In this document: in pieces, positions 1-8,750 of the stretch | Layout: the number at the start of each line of letters is the position of its first letter | Position numbering within the stretch: position 1 is the stretch's first letter | NCBI RefSeq assembly: GCF_947494555.1 | Contig: NZ_CANLVF010000001.1 | Span: 930,001-994,000, forward strand | From: an uncultured Roseibium sp. | GTDB lineage: Bacteria > Pseudomonadota > Alphaproteobacteria > Rhizobiales > Stappiaceae | Direction of reading: 5' to 3' | DNA: 64,000 bases | Position numbers and translations under genes: made by a program | The notes under the pieces: generated by a model | The model's database searches: none | What the model was told of the DNA's origin: nothing | Seen by the model: the letters and a program-made list of their open reading frames with translations, nothing else

Positions 1-265
1 TTCCATGATGTTAGACGAACGTATCCACAGCCTTCACCAAGTAGATGATTTTTCTAGATAATCTGTCCTGTCGAAAACCTGATTTTTCCGAGCTAAACTG
101 CCCGTAGATGTTCTGTATCTGATTTTTTCGGCGATTTGGTTGCCGGAAGCGATGGCCTTTCCGACTTTCTTCCTGGCAAGAGCCGAGCCTTAACGAAAAT
201 GCGTCTTGCCGAAATGCAGCGTTGTCAGAATTAAACGATATGGGGCATTCACCGAAGAGTGAGAC

Positions 266-290
266 AAAAAGCAGCCCTAGCGGGCTGCTT
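266..290 (-). terminator. Rho-independent terminator of the VPLPA gene
   Basis: Read on the minus strand, an AGCAGCCC arm and a GGGCTGCT arm flank a four-base loop and are followed by a run of five T. It lies just downstream of the minus-strand gene ending at 314 and would end its transcript. Confidence 0.8.
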
Positions 291-313
291 CAAAGACGGT
301 TTGTTGTTGGTGG

Positions 314-1006
314 CTAGATTTTTGGGGCCTTTTGTCTGGATCTTGCCACTAGTAGAAACAGTCCACCGGCAAGCATAAGCCCGGATGCTGGCAAGGGAAC
401 TTCGGAAACTGTGGCTTCATAAGTAAATTCCGTTGCAAGACCATAACCATTGACCGAGCGACGGGCGTTTCCACCGAAACCCTGTCTCCATTGGTGGGCA
501 ACGCTATACAAGCCCGTTCCGGCTCTGAGGCCTCCTCCTAGGAAGCCGCCCGAATATGAGTCATCGCTCTTCAGGACCCACTCAACGAGCAGATCCCCCG
601 CCGATGAATCGTAGGTGAAGTTTCCGTTCGCGGTAACAACGTCAAAATCGGCTTTTGCATCCGACAGATCAACTGAACCAAAATAAGAGTAGTCGGAACC
701 ATGATTTGCAGTAAAGTCTGTAAAGACGTCAGAAGGTATATCTGTATATCTTGTTTTCGATGTTGATACATAAACATCGAATGTTCCACTCATATCTCCG
801 CGCCATGCGAAGTTTCCGATAGAGGTGATGTCGACTACGCCGCCGCCAAAGTATGTAGAGCTGTAAATCTGCTGCGTTGTTTCCATGCATCGATAGATGC
901 AGGACGTACTTGTCGGATTGCCCACTGACGTCGTGACGGCGTTGGCGCTAGTTGCACCAAACAAGAGGAAAGTCAGTGAAAATGCTAGTTTCTTCAATCT
1001 TGACAT
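314..1006 (-). CDS. Exported VPLPA-CTERM sorting-domain protein
   Basis: This predicted secreted protein has about 230 residues. The chosen start (MSRLKKLAFSL) puts a positively charged n-region and hydrophobic core at the N-terminus, ending near ATSANA; the upstream start at 1039 would add 11 residues before the signal peptide. The C-terminus carries VPLPASG, a hydrophobic helix (about residues 206-222) and a short basic tail ending RSRQKAPKI. That is the tripartite layout of PEP-CTERM/VPLPA-CTERM sorting signals, which in marine alphaproteobacteria are thought to be handled by exosortase-like enzymes. The middle is rich in Gly, Ser and Asp and shows no enzyme motif, so a surface or matrix role is inferred only. 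The gene stands alone and has its own terminator. Confidence 0.85.
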   Translation of the reverse strand: MSRLKKLAFSLTFLLFGATSANAVTTSVGNPTSTSCIYRCMETTQQIYSSTYFGGGVVDITSIGNFAWRGDMSGTFDVYVSTSKTRYTDIPSDVFTDFTANHGSDYSYFGSVDLSDAKADFDVVTANGNFTYDSSAGDLLVEWVLKSDDSYSGGFLGGGLRAGTGLYSVAHQWRQGFGGNARRSVNGYGLATEFTYEATVSEVPLPASGLMLAGGLFLLVARSRQKAPKI

Positions 1007-1277
1007 GAATGTGCCCCATTCCAAAGGTGATAAGTACAACTAACGAGGGAATTTGAAATTACAATCAAAATTTTTTTAAATTGGTTCTATTTTTTCAACT
1101 CTAGCATTTGCGATTGGCAACGCGATGACGCGATCAAGGTGTCGTCTGAAGGTTTTGAGTGCCGGTCAATTAGCAACGCAATGATTCCGTTAAGGTCTTA
1201 ACTGTGGCCTGTTGTTAAACGCCGGTCCGCACAGTTCGTGGAATGCGGACCGGCTGAATACAAAAACGTCTTTGAAG

Positions 1278-1991
1278 CTAGCGATTTGTCCCGTACATGT
1301 CGCGCCTGCGAACCCAGGCCTGGGCATAGGGAAGGTCTTCTTCGTGCCGGCCCATCGGGGTCAGGTCCAGGATATTGTAGGCCATATTCAAGATGTCGAG
1401 CCCCCGGCCATAAGTGGAGTAACTGTGACCGATGCGGCCGTCGTCGAGTTTCAGGAAAGTGCTGACGCCCGGCAACTCTTCAGAGTGAACGGTGTCCCGG
1501 CCACTGTAGTTGTAGCCTCTGCCGGTCGGGTCTGTTTTGCCGGGAAACGTGACGCCGAAGTCGACACCAAACCCATTCCCGGCAGTTGAGACCCACTCGA
1601 AGGTCCAGCCCATGCGTTTCTTGTAGGCCTGCAAGGTCGTGAACGGTGCATTCGAAATTGCGATCAGTTTCGTGTCCCGCGCCGCCAGATGCTTGTCGAG
1701 GCGCTCGTAATTGTCCGCCCAGAAGGAACAGCTCGGACAGCCTTCTTCCCAGGTTTCGCCGAACATGAAGTGATAGACCGCCAGCTGGGGAAGAGGGCCG
1801 AAGAGATCGCCGAGTGATTTTCGGCCTTCATCGGTGTCAAACACATAGTCCTTTTCGACCAGAACCAGCGGCAATTCGCGGCGCGCAGCAGAAAGTTCAT
1901 CGCGTTCCTTCGTGAAGGCTTTTTCGCGTGCGAGCAGCGTCTTCCGCGCTTTCAGCCAGTCTTCCCGGCTGACAAACTGTAGGGATGTCAT
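1278..1991 (-). CDS. DUF899 family thioredoxin-like protein
   Basis: The 237-residue product matches the DUF899 family. It has a helical N-terminal segment (about 1-45), then a thioredoxin-like domain with the stretch YHFMFGETWEEGCPSCSFW near residues 93-112. The CPSC pair sits where thioredoxins have CxxC, and the later FEWVST and DTVHSEELPG segments are typical of the family. Such proteins are usually annotated as putative dithiol-disulfide isomerases, but the substrate is unknown. An AGGAGA ribosome site lies 6-8 bases before the ATG. It is the last gene of a probable three-gene operon with the SRPBCC gene (24 bases away) and the ArsR gene. Confidence 0.88.
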   Translation of the reverse strand: MTSLQFVSREDWLKARKTLLAREKAFTKERDELSAARRELPLVLVEKDYVFDTDEGRKSLGDLFGPLPQLAVYHFMFGETWEEGCPSCSFWADNYERLDKHLAARDTKLIAISNAPFTTLQAYKKRMGWTFEWVSTAGNGFGVDFGVTFPGKTDPTGRGYNYSGRDTVHSEELPGVSTFLKLDDGRIGHSYSTYGRGLDILNMAYNILDLTPMGRHEEDLPYAQAWVRRRDMYGTNR

Positions 1992-2015
1992 GGTGTTCTC
2001 CTGTACTCTTGAAAC

Positions 2016-2507
2016 TCATGCCGAAATGATTTCATCAAGACGCCTGAAGCAGCCGTTCCAGCCGCCGCCAACACCTCTGCGGGCGTCCTCGGTTTTGATC
2101 GCCTCGTGGCAAAGCTTCACTTCCGTGGCCTTTCCGGCCTCCGTGAACGTGATTGCGACCTGGGAGGTGTCCGTGGCCTCGCGTGTGCCGTCCGCGAATT
2201 CCTGGACGTGGCGCCAGCTGAATTCCAGACGGTTCGGGGCGTCGATGGTGAGATACTCGCCTTCGAAATGGATTTGCTTATCCTGGGTCTTTTCGATGAC
2301 GAAGCACCATTTCCCGCCAACCTTCAGGTCAATATCGACCGATACGAGGCCGCCGGCTTTCGGAACGAACCATGACTGAACTTCAGCCGGTTCGGTAAAA
2401 GCGCGGAAAACCCTTGCAGGGGCAGCGCGGAACAGCCCTTCCACGATGACGGGCTCCTGCCCGGGGCCCGATTCCAGAAAGTCTTTTTCGATCTCTTGAA
2501 CGGTCAT
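2016..2507 (-). CDS. SRPBCC (AHSA1-like) domain protein
   Basis: The 163-residue protein has the START/Bet v1-like fold typical of AHSA1 and polyketide-cyclase relatives: an N-terminal AAPARVFRAFTEPAEVQSWF segment, a central W-rich strand region, and the terminal helix containing GWNGCFRRLDEII. Members of this group coupled to ArsR regulators are probably small-molecule binding or lyase proteins, but no ligand can be assigned. Its ATG overlaps the TGA of the upstream ArsR gene by one base, so the two are translationally coupled. DUF899 follows 24 bases downstream. Confidence 0.88.
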   Translation of the reverse strand: MTVQEIEKDFLESGPGQEPVIVEGLFRAAPARVFRAFTEPAEVQSWFVPKAGGLVSVDIDLKVGGKWCFVIEKTQDKQIHFEGEYLTIDAPNRLEFSWRHVQEFADGTREATDTSQVAITFTEAGKATEVKLCHEAIKTEDARRGVGGGWNGCFRRLDEIISA

Positions 2508-2842
2508 CAGTCGTTATCCTCTTTTGCAAGATGGCGGGCGAGGGCGTCGAAGCGGTCGATCCAGAAGGATTCGTATTTGCTGAGCCAGTCGACGGCTTCC
2601 TTGATCGGCGCACCTTTCAAACGGCAGTGGCGGGTGCGTCCCCGCTTTTCGATATCGACAAGACCTGCATCCGACAGAACGCGGAGGTGCTTGGAAACCG
2701 CCGTCAGCGACATGTCGAATGGGGCTGCAAGGTCGGAGAGCGTCGTTTCACCGTCAGCTAACCGGGCCACGATGGCGCGCCGGGTACCGTCGCTAAGAGC
2801 TGAGAATGTTGAGTCCAATTGGGCCATTTGCTGCACAGTCAT
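2507..2842 (-). CDS. ArsR-family winged-helix transcriptional regulator
   Basis: This small DNA-binding repressor of about 111 residues has an ArsR winged helix: LSDGTRRAIVARLADGETTLSDLAAPFDMSLTAVSKHLRVLSDAG covers the recognition helix, followed by the wing with KRGRTRHCRL. No ELCVCD metal site is visible, so it belongs to the non-metal group usually linked to SRPBCC genes. I chose the start MTVQQMAQL; an upstream in-frame start at 2869 would lie inside the probable operator, and MAQL at 2827 is another possibility. It is first in the arsR-SRPBCC-DUF899 operon and divergent from the glutathione S-transferase gene, so it may control both. Confidence 0.88.
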   Translation of the reverse strand: MTVQQMAQLDSTFSALSDGTRRAIVARLADGETTLSDLAAPFDMSLTAVSKHLRVLSDAGLVDIEKRGRTRHCRLKGAPIKEAVDWLSKYESFWIDRFDALARHLAKEDND

Positions 2843-2845
2843 AAA

Positions 2846-2901
2846 GTTAACCTTTTGGTTGACTATCACGGGAAATCATTATAGTCAACTAATTGGTTGA
2901 G
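2846..2901. promoter_or_regulatory. Pair of inverted-repeat operators between arsR and GST
   Basis: Two 18-base imperfect palindromes with the same half-sites start 38 bases apart: GTTAACCTTTTGGTTGAC (2846-2863) and GTCAACTAATTGGTTGAG (2884-2901). Both have GTYAAC and GGTTGA arms around six central bases. They fill the divergent promoter region, and the first is almost adjacent to the ArsR start codon, as expected for an autorepressing ArsR dimer site. The protein-DNA pairing is inferred. Confidence 0.65.
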
Positions 2902-2983
2902 TAAAGTCGGAGTTCCGCTGAAACGCTCGACACTGGCCGGTCACGGGTGTTTCGTGCAGCCGGCAGGAACAGGAGAGAAAGAC

Positions 2984-3634
2984 ATGAAACTCTATGTAAC
3001 TGACTTGTCCCCCAACAGCCGGCGCGTCCTGGCAACCATTCATCATTTGGGACTTGGGCACGAGACCGAAGTTCAGAAGTTCAATCTTTTGGCGGGCGAG
3101 CACCAGAGCGATGAATTCCGAGTGATCAATCCCAACGTGAAAGTGCCTGTTCTGGTGGATGGCGACTTCAGGCTGTGGGAAGCCAATCCGATCATGATCT
3201 ATCTCGCGGATCGCCAGGGAGCTGAAGAATTCTGTCCTTCGGATCGCATGGGACGCATTGAAGTCCTGCGTTGGCAATCCTGGGAAGTGCAGCACTTCAA
3301 CCGTGCGCTTGGCGACATTGTTTGGGAAACGGTTGCAAAACAGGTCTTTGGGATGGGACCGGCTGACGAAGAAAAAATCAGCTCGGGTCAGGAGAACTTC
3401 CGGCGTTTTGCAGCCGTTCTTGAAGACCACCTAGCCGACCGTGACTATGTCCTTGGAGACAAGCCGACTGCAGCTGACTTTGCCGTCGGCAGCCACTCGG
3501 CGCTCGCATTGCATCCACAGTCGCAAGTGCCTCTGCTTGAGTTTCCAAAGGTTCTTGCCTGGCTGCAAAGCCTTGAAGCACTTCCTGCCTGGGCAAAAAC
3601 AGCGCCGGAGGCTCCCGCGCAGGCTGCAGAATAG
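2984..3634 (+). CDS. Glutathione S-transferase family protein
   Basis: The 216-residue protein begins with the thioredoxin-like GST domain (MKLYVTDLSPNSRRV, then NPNVKVPVLVDGDFRLWEANPIMIYL). The VPVL cis-proline and the glutathione-contacting E of WEAN are visible. A helical C-terminal domain follows (about 90-210). The Ser at position 9 or 12 is the likely activating residue. The usual ESxAI motif is altered to EANPI, so substrate class cannot be assigned. The start has a clear AGGAGAG site 8 bases upstream. It is divergent from the ArsR operon and shares its operator region. Confidence 0.88.
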   Translation: MKLYVTDLSPNSRRVLATIHHLGLGHETEVQKFNLLAGEHQSDEFRVINPNVKVPVLVDGDFRLWEANPIMIYLADRQGAEEFCPSDRMGRIEVLRWQSWEVQHFNRALGDIVWETVAKQVFGMGPADEEKISSGQENFRRFAAVLEDHLADRDYVLGDKPTAADFAVGSHSALALHPQSQVPLLEFPKVLAWLQSLEALPAWAKTAPEAPAQAAE

Positions 3635-3765
3635 CGGGCGAATGCCTTCGGCTCATTTTGGCTGGCGACCGAGCCTCTTTGTCGTCGGCCGAAACGTCCC
3701 TGGGTGAAACCGGATGTTTCGACCGATTTCGTTGCTTGTCGCCAGATCAGACGCTACGATGACCA

Positions 3766-4692
3766 ATGATGACAAGAACTTACGCGATTGCCCTGATCTT
3801 CGGCTTCGCCGCTGCCTTCCTGATGGGGGCAAATTCAGTGATTGTCCGGTACCTCACAACCGATCTGCACGGACTTCAGATCGCAGTGTTTCGACTTTGG
3901 ATCGCGTGTTCAGTCATCTTAATAATGCTGAAAGTGTCAGGACGGTCGGTCAGACTGCGTGGGTTCGACAAGTTCTCATTGCTGGCAAGTCTCGGATTCA
4001 CGCTGAATTACATCACCTTCCACATCGGACTTGAGCAGACCAGTGCGACGAATGCGATGGTCCTGGAAAACACAGCGCCGTTTTTTGTGCTTCTGTTTCT
4101 GGTCATTGCAGGTTTCGAAAAGGTCCGATGGTACGATGCACTGGCGACGTTCATGGCTCTGGCCGGCGTTTACCTGACTGTTCGCCATGATTTCGATGCA
4201 GGCGCAGGAGACAGTCTTGTTGGAGACTTTTGGGAACTCGGTGCAGGTTTCTCCTGGGCAATATTCATCTTTGGAAGTGCCCGCGCAGTAAAGAAGACCC
4301 GGACGACCATGGACCGCATGGAAGTTCTTTTGAAAATTCTCCTGCCAAGCGCTGTGGTTTTGACACCGAGCCTATTGCTCTACCCATTGGAAGCGACGAT
4401 GAACGACATGCTGCTGCTTGTGCTGCTTGGTGTTCTGTCGACGGCGGTGGGATATTACCTCTGGTATGAAGCGATGGCGATCGTGTCGACCGTTACGGCG
4501 GCGCTTCTTGCCGTTTTGTCGGTTGTCTTCACATTCGTGATTGCCTATCTCGTACTCGGCGAAGAGATGACAGCCGACATACTGATTGGGGGCGCACTCA
4601 TAATCACAGGTGTCGTACTGCCGGGAATAATCAGCGCCAGTTCGAAGAAATCCGCGGAGACCGGACATCTCGGCGAGCACGACAAAACCTGA
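3766..4692 (+). CDS. EamA/DMT-family transporter
   Basis: The 308-residue inner-membrane protein has about ten hydrophobic helices in two EamA repeats (about 5-140 and 155-290). The first contains AFLMGANSVIVRYLTTDLHGLQ and ENTAPFFVLLF; the second contains GVLSTAVGYYLWYEAM and VLGEEMT, both characteristic of drug/metabolite exporters. The substrate is unknown; family members export amino acids, metabolites or nucleotide derivatives. It has two adjacent ATG codons, of which either could serve. It converges on the PhzF gene with only 9 bases between the stops. Confidence 0.88.
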   Translation: MMTRTYAIALIFGFAAAFLMGANSVIVRYLTTDLHGLQIAVFRLWIACSVILIMLKVSGRSVRLRGFDKFSLLASLGFTLNYITFHIGLEQTSATNAMVLENTAPFFVLLFLVIAGFEKVRWYDALATFMALAGVYLTVRHDFDAGAGDSLVGDFWELGAGFSWAIFIFGSARAVKKTRTTMDRMEVLLKILLPSAVVLTPSLLLYPLEATMNDMLLLVLLGVLSTAVGYYLWYEAMAIVSTVTAALLAVLSVVFTFVIAYLVLGEEMTADILIGGALIITGVVLPGIISASSKKSAETGHLGEHDKT

Positions 4693-4701
4693 ATTCAAAA
4701 A

Positions 4702-5613
4702 TCAGACAAACAGTTCGCCCTGTGCGACCAGCGTCGCCTGTCCGCCGATACGCACTGCGTGCATGCCGCCGTTTTCGATGTCGATTTCAAGATCAATCAG
4801 CGACGGGCGACCCATCTCGAAGCCCTGCTCAATGCGGATGTGATGGGTCCCTTCCGTGAGGCCGTCATAAAAATTCACGACGCCCGCAAAGGCGGCGGCA
4901 GCCGATCCGGTTGCCGGGTCTTCGGGAATGCCCATGTCGGGCGCAAACAGCCGCGCATGAAAAGCGCTGTCATGCGACCTGGTTTCACGGCAGTAGATAT
5001 AGGCGTGGTTATGGTCGTCCTTGCCGAACCCGGCCTTCCACATAGCAGAAACCGGCTTTGCCCGGGAAAGCGCATCAAGGTCACGCACAGGCACGAAGCT
5101 GAACGGGGGGCCGACCTGAAACCTGGATGGCGCGTGGTTTTCAAACCCAATGTCTGTCGGCTCGAGATCCAGCGCCGCTGCGATGAGTTCGATATTGTGG
5201 GTCGGTCCGGCCGGCTCCGGCAAGCTGGGTACATCGAATTCGGCGAAACCGGCCGCATTCTGCTTCAGGATGACCGCGCAGCGCACAGCCCCTATCTTCT
5301 GTTTCAGAACTACGACCGCATCCTGTTCGCCATCAACTTCTCCAAAACGTTCCGTCGCCAGCAGAATGGCGGTGCCGATGGTCGGGTGGCCGGCAAAGGG
5401 GAGTTCCATTTTCGGCGTGAAGATTCGAATGCTTGCAGATTGTCCAGGGTTTTCAGGCGGAAACACAAAAACGGTCTCCGAAAGGTTGAATTCTCCGGCG
5501 ATCTTCTGCATCTGCTCGTCGCTCAGGCCCTCGGAGTCCAACACGACCGCCAAAGGGTTTCCGGCCAGGAGTGTGTTGGTGAAGACGTCCAAGATCGCGT
5601 AGCGGCGGCCCAT
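4702..5613 (-). CDS. PhzF-family phenazine biosynthesis-like isomerase
   Basis: The product of about 303 residues has the PhzF/diaminopimelate-epimerase-like fold: N-terminal YAILDVFTNTLLAGNPLAVV, the conserved Glu in NLSETVFV (about residue 45), the GHPTIGTA loop and the C-terminal EDPATGSAAAAF motif. These are the residues family members use for acid-base isomerisation. No phenazine cluster is nearby, so it is a housekeeping paralogue of unknown substrate. I used the start MGRRYAIL, which has an AGGGAGA site upstream; the start at 5637 lacks one. Confidence 0.88.
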   Translation of the reverse strand: MGRRYAILDVFTNTLLAGNPLAVVLDSEGLSDEQMQKIAGEFNLSETVFVFPPENPGQSASIRIFTPKMELPFAGHPTIGTAILLATERFGEVDGEQDAVVVLKQKIGAVRCAVILKQNAAGFAEFDVPSLPEPAGPTHNIELIAAALDLEPTDIGFENHAPSRFQVGPPFSFVPVRDLDALSRAKPVSAMWKAGFGKDDHNHAYIYCRETRSHDSAFHARLFAPDMGIPEDPATGSAAAAFAGVVNFYDGLTEGTHHIRIEQGFEMGRPSLIDLEIDIENGGMHAVRIGGQATLVAQGELFV

Positions 5614-5721
5614 ATTCTGTTCTCCCTGGAGATGCACTTGAAATCTGTTTCCGAGGTGTGCGGACTTTTACATTTCTCGGCGAGTCCCGCCAGTCCTTAG
5701 TGGTTGTTCTTGGTGAACAAA

Positions 5722-6906
5722 CTATTGACCGGCCCTGGTATTGCCGAGGCGTTCGGAAGGTAGCAAATACTCCGCAATTTCCCGGGCAAATGGAACAATG
5801 GCCGGGTTGTCGAGGTCTGAGCGAGTGCGGATCACAAATATGTCTGCGAGCTCCTGCTCCTCCGACTTCAACGAGTGTTCGATCATGCGCATCCGCAGAC
5901 TTTCCGCGGTTTCGTCGATATCGAAAATTTGTGCGATTGAGATACGCGGTCCGTCGAATGCCACAAGCAACTCTTCGCCGGATTGGCGATCGCAGATCAG
6001 CCCGGTTTCTTCCTGAAGCTCCCGGCGAATGGCCGCGTGAATGTCGACCTCGTTCTCCGGTGTGACATCGTTCAGATCAAGATTGCCACCGGGGGGATAG
6101 ATCATTCCGGCCGTTGCCGTGTGATCGGCCATGACGCCATAAAGCAATGCACCATCCAGAGATCTGACGATGGCAGATCCGAAGAGATTGAAAGCCGTCG
6201 CGTCCGGTGCACCCCAGTCGCGCCAGGCCAGGTGCGCTGCGTAAGAGCTCTCGGAGCAGCGTCCGGTGAAAGTGCCGTTCTTAAATTCAAACGCTGTCAG
6301 TTTAAGTGTTCGGCCATTCCACAAGAGAGCGATGCGTTTCTTTGCCTCTTCGAAATGGGCGGAAATTTCAAGTTCGTTTTCGGTTTCGAACCACCATGGT
6401 TTTTCGGTCAAGCGCAGGCTGATATTCGTGACTTTGTGAACGCTCGCAGGCAGCCATTTTTCCATGAGCGGAATGTCTTTTCCCGGTGACATCTCGCTCG
6501 AGCGTGTATCGAGGGTCCTGTACCCGTGCTTCAGATAAAACTGCTCCGCATGAAAATCGGATTCAAGATAGAGACGCCGAAGGCCCTTTTGCCGCGCCAC
6601 ATCCTCCGCGCGCTTCAATAATAGACTGCCGAGGCCGGACCCTTGCGCCACAGGGTCGACAAATAGAAAGTCGACCAGAAGCGTATCTCCGTCTTGTGCC
6701 GTCACTCCGGAAAAGGCGAGCGGCTTTCCATCCCGATCTGCGACCGTTATCTCAAGCGACCGGATTGTTGCCTCTTCAACGCCCCAGGCTTCGCAAAACG
6801 CGTCCATCTTATCCTGTGGATATCCCCAGGAGGCCTTTGCGCGGTGGAGAATGCGGGTCAGTGCCGGGGCATCGGCGAGCGTGGCGGGACGTAGTTTGAG
6901 GGGCAT
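5722..6906 (-). CDS. GNAT acetyltransferase fused to a Nudix hydrolase domain
   Basis: This two-enzyme fusion has 394 residues. Residues 1-150 form a GNAT acetyltransferase: LRPATLADAPALTRILHRAK, VDFLFVDPVAQGSGLGSLLL for acetyl-CoA binding, and YLESDFHAEQFYLKHGYR. A linker or small domain of about 80 residues (about 155-235) resembles nothing I recognise. The C-terminal part (about 240-394) is Nudix-like, with GAIL-type GALLYGVMADHT, a GGNLDL loop and RRELQEETGL. The spacing between the Gly and RELQEE parts of the Nudix box is a few residues longer than the canonical GX5EX7REUXEEXGU. Start MPLKLRP was chosen because the domain begins there. The substrates of both halves are unknown. Confidence 0.82.
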   Translation of the reverse strand: MPLKLRPATLADAPALTRILHRAKASWGYPQDKMDAFCEAWGVEEATIRSLEITVADRDGKPLAFSGVTAQDGDTLLVDFLFVDPVAQGSGLGSLLLKRAEDVARQKGLRRLYLESDFHAEQFYLKHGYRTLDTRSSEMSPGKDIPLMEKWLPASVHKVTNISLRLTEKPWWFETENELEISAHFEEAKKRIALLWNGRTLKLTAFEFKNGTFTGRCSESSYAAHLAWRDWGAPDATAFNLFGSAIVRSLDGALLYGVMADHTATAGMIYPPGGNLDLNDVTPENEVDIHAAIRRELQEETGLICDRQSGEELLVAFDGPRISIAQIFDIDETAESLRMRMIEHSLKSEEQELADIFVIRTRSDLDNPAIVPFAREIAEYLLPSERLGNTRAGQ

Positions 6907-7054
6907 GGCAGTCCGTATTGTTATGCGCCAGACAGCCGTAGCCGCAGTTTGTGAAGGTAAGAAGGCAATCGGGAGCAACGTCTACAGCGTCCCATGTCTA
7001 TGCCATTTGCGCGAGCGCTGACATAAGCCTTGCATGCACGGCCTTAACGGCATG

Positions 7055-7155
7055 GATGCCATGGTCAAGCCATGGCATGACGCGATGTGCAGAGCTTAAA
7101 TCCACTTTTTGAAACTCTTGTTTTTCGGTCATTGCAGGGCTTGACCCTGCAATCC
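7055..7155. repeat. Two palindromes with conserved CTTGA/TCAAG loops
   Basis: ATGCCATGG-TCAAG-CCATGGCAT lies near 7056-7078 and TTGCAGGG-CTTGA-CCCTGCAA near 7134-7154. The arms differ in sequence but pair perfectly, while the five-base loop is the same on opposite strands. They resemble the palindromes clustered at 21.5-23, 25 and 48-50 kb. Confidence 0.65.
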
Positions 7156-7175
7156 ATGCCGCGTCCTATCGATTG

Positions 7176-7466
7176 ATGAAGCGCTTTAGGGTCTACATAT
7201 TGGCAAGCCGAAGGAACGGAACGCTTTACACCGGCGTCACGAATGATCTCGCAAGACGACTTTACGAGCATGAGCGCGGGACCGGTTCAAAATTTGCTGC
7301 CCGATACGGAGCTGTTCGCCTGGTCTGGTATGAAGAGCATCCGGTTGCCCAGCAAGCAATCGCTTGTGAAAAGGCGATCAAGTCTTGGCGGCGGAACTGG
7401 AAAATCGAGTTAATCGAAAAAATGAACCCTGACTGGTATGACTTGAAACGGCATTTGAATTCGTAA
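7176..7466 (+). CDS. GIY-YIG nuclease domain protein
   Basis: The 96-residue protein consists of one GIY-YIG domain: VYILASRRNGTLYTGVTNDLARRLYEHE gives the signature (here VYIL and LYTGVT), the conserved Arg of LARRLYEH and the C-terminal catalytic Glu in ACEKAIKSW. This small UPF0213/YhbQ-like group is widespread; a role in DNA repair or structure-specific cleavage is suggested but unproven. The ATG at 7176 was preferred to the TTG immediately before it. It is a single gene flanked by palindromic repeats. Confidence 0.88.
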   Translation: MKRFRVYILASRRNGTLYTGVTNDLARRLYEHERGTGSKFAARYGAVRLVWYEEHPVAQQAIACEKAIKSWRRNWKIELIEKMNPDWYDLKRHLNS

Positions 7467-7696
7467 CAACAAGAAAGCGCGAACAGGTCGTGCGGGATGT
7501 CTCTTTGTTTTCAGCTTGTCATTCCGGCTGGAGCGGTGCGGAAGACCAGAAACCAGTATTCCCTTGTCCGATCGTATTTCATCACCAGCCTCGGATGTTG
7601 CTGGATCCCGATCTTGCCGCGCGTGCGGCAAACCAGGAGGACAAACATGCGTAACAAATAGGTATTCCGTTTTGAAGCCAGCGGATGGCCCGGATA

Positions 7697-8599
7697 TCAC
7701 CGGATAAACGTTCCGTTCTGTAGCTCGGCGACCGCCTGGACAAGTTCGTCGCGCGTATTCATGACAATCGGACCATGCCAGGCGACCGGTTCCTTGATCG
7801 GGGCACCGGAGACCAACAGAAAGCGTATGCCTTCCTCGCCTGCCTGCACCACGATTTCATCGCCGGCTCCGAAAATCACGAGTGTCCGGTCGCCCGTCTG
7901 GTCGCGGATCTTCAGCTCTTCGCCGCCGAATTCTTTCTCTGTCAGGACACCGAAAGGGTCGGATGCGCCTTCAAATGTCCCGGATCCTTCGAAAACATAT
8001 GCGAAAGTCTGCTTGTAAGTGTCTACCTTCAAACGCTTTTTCTTTCCGGCAGGCACATGGATGTCAAGATATTGAGGATCTGCGGCGATCCCGTCGACCG
8101 GACCGCGCTTGCCCCAGAAACTCCCACAGATGATCCGGGCCGAACTCCCGTCATCTTCCGTCACAACGGGAATGTCTTTTGCCGTTACGTCCTGATAGCG
8201 CGGTTCGGTCATTTTGAGGGACGAGGGCAGATTTGCCCAAAGCTGGAAGCCGTGCATGCGCCCGTTTTCATCACCTTTCGGCATTTCCTGGTGCATGATG
8301 CCGCGTCCTGCGGTCATCCACTGAACATCTCCGGCGCCAAGGTCTCCCTTGTTGCCCAGACTGTCACCGTGTTCGACCGTGCCGGCCAATACATAGGTTA
8401 TGGTCTCGATACCGCGATGGGGATGCCAGGGAAATCCGGCCAGATAGTCTTCCGGCCGATCGTTGCGGAAATCGTCGAGCAGCAGAAAAGGATCGAGCAT
8501 TTCGGGGTCCTGAAAACCAAAGGCTCTCTCTAGCTTTACGCCAGCACCCTCAAGCGTGGGCTGCGTTGAACCGATATGCGTCACCGGACGGATAGACAT
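7697..8599 (-). CDS. Pirin family protein
   Basis: The 300-residue bicupin has the pirin signature: DPFLLLDDFRNDRPEDYLAGFPWHPHRGIETITYVLAG, with the metal-binding HPHRG histidines and the later H of VEHGDSLG, and GDVQWMTAGRGIMHQEMP. The C-terminal cupin (about 170-290) is complete. Bacterial pirins act as quercetinases, redox sensors or metabolic regulators; nothing here distinguishes these. It is divergent from the PPOX-type gene, and a perfect 16-bp palindrome lies in the shared upstream region. Confidence 0.92.
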   Translation of the reverse strand: MSIRPVTHIGSTQPTLEGAGVKLERAFGFQDPEMLDPFLLLDDFRNDRPEDYLAGFPWHPHRGIETITYVLAGTVEHGDSLGNKGDLGAGDVQWMTAGRGIMHQEMPKGDENGRMHGFQLWANLPSSLKMTEPRYQDVTAKDIPVVTEDDGSSARIICGSFWGKRGPVDGIAADPQYLDIHVPAGKKKRLKVDTYKQTFAYVFEGSGTFEGASDPFGVLTEKEFGGEELKIRDQTGDRTLVIFGAGDEIVVQAGEEGIRFLLVSGAPIKEPVAWHGPIVMNTRDELVQAVAELQNGTFIR

Positions 8600-8750
8600 G
8601 GAGGTTTGTCCTTTTCTGGCTGCTCGTTGTGCAGAAAATAGCGTTGATTGGCAGAAAACCTAGCCGCACTCAGACGAACGCTCTGTTCATCGCGGGGAAA
8701 CAATTCTGAACGCTGTCCAAGGGCTGCAACATTGACAGTATCGATGTTTT

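Noticed and set aside
4759..5700. 313-codon plus-strand frame
   Set aside because: It lies opposite the PhzF gene, which has clear family motifs; the frame is its antisense shadow.
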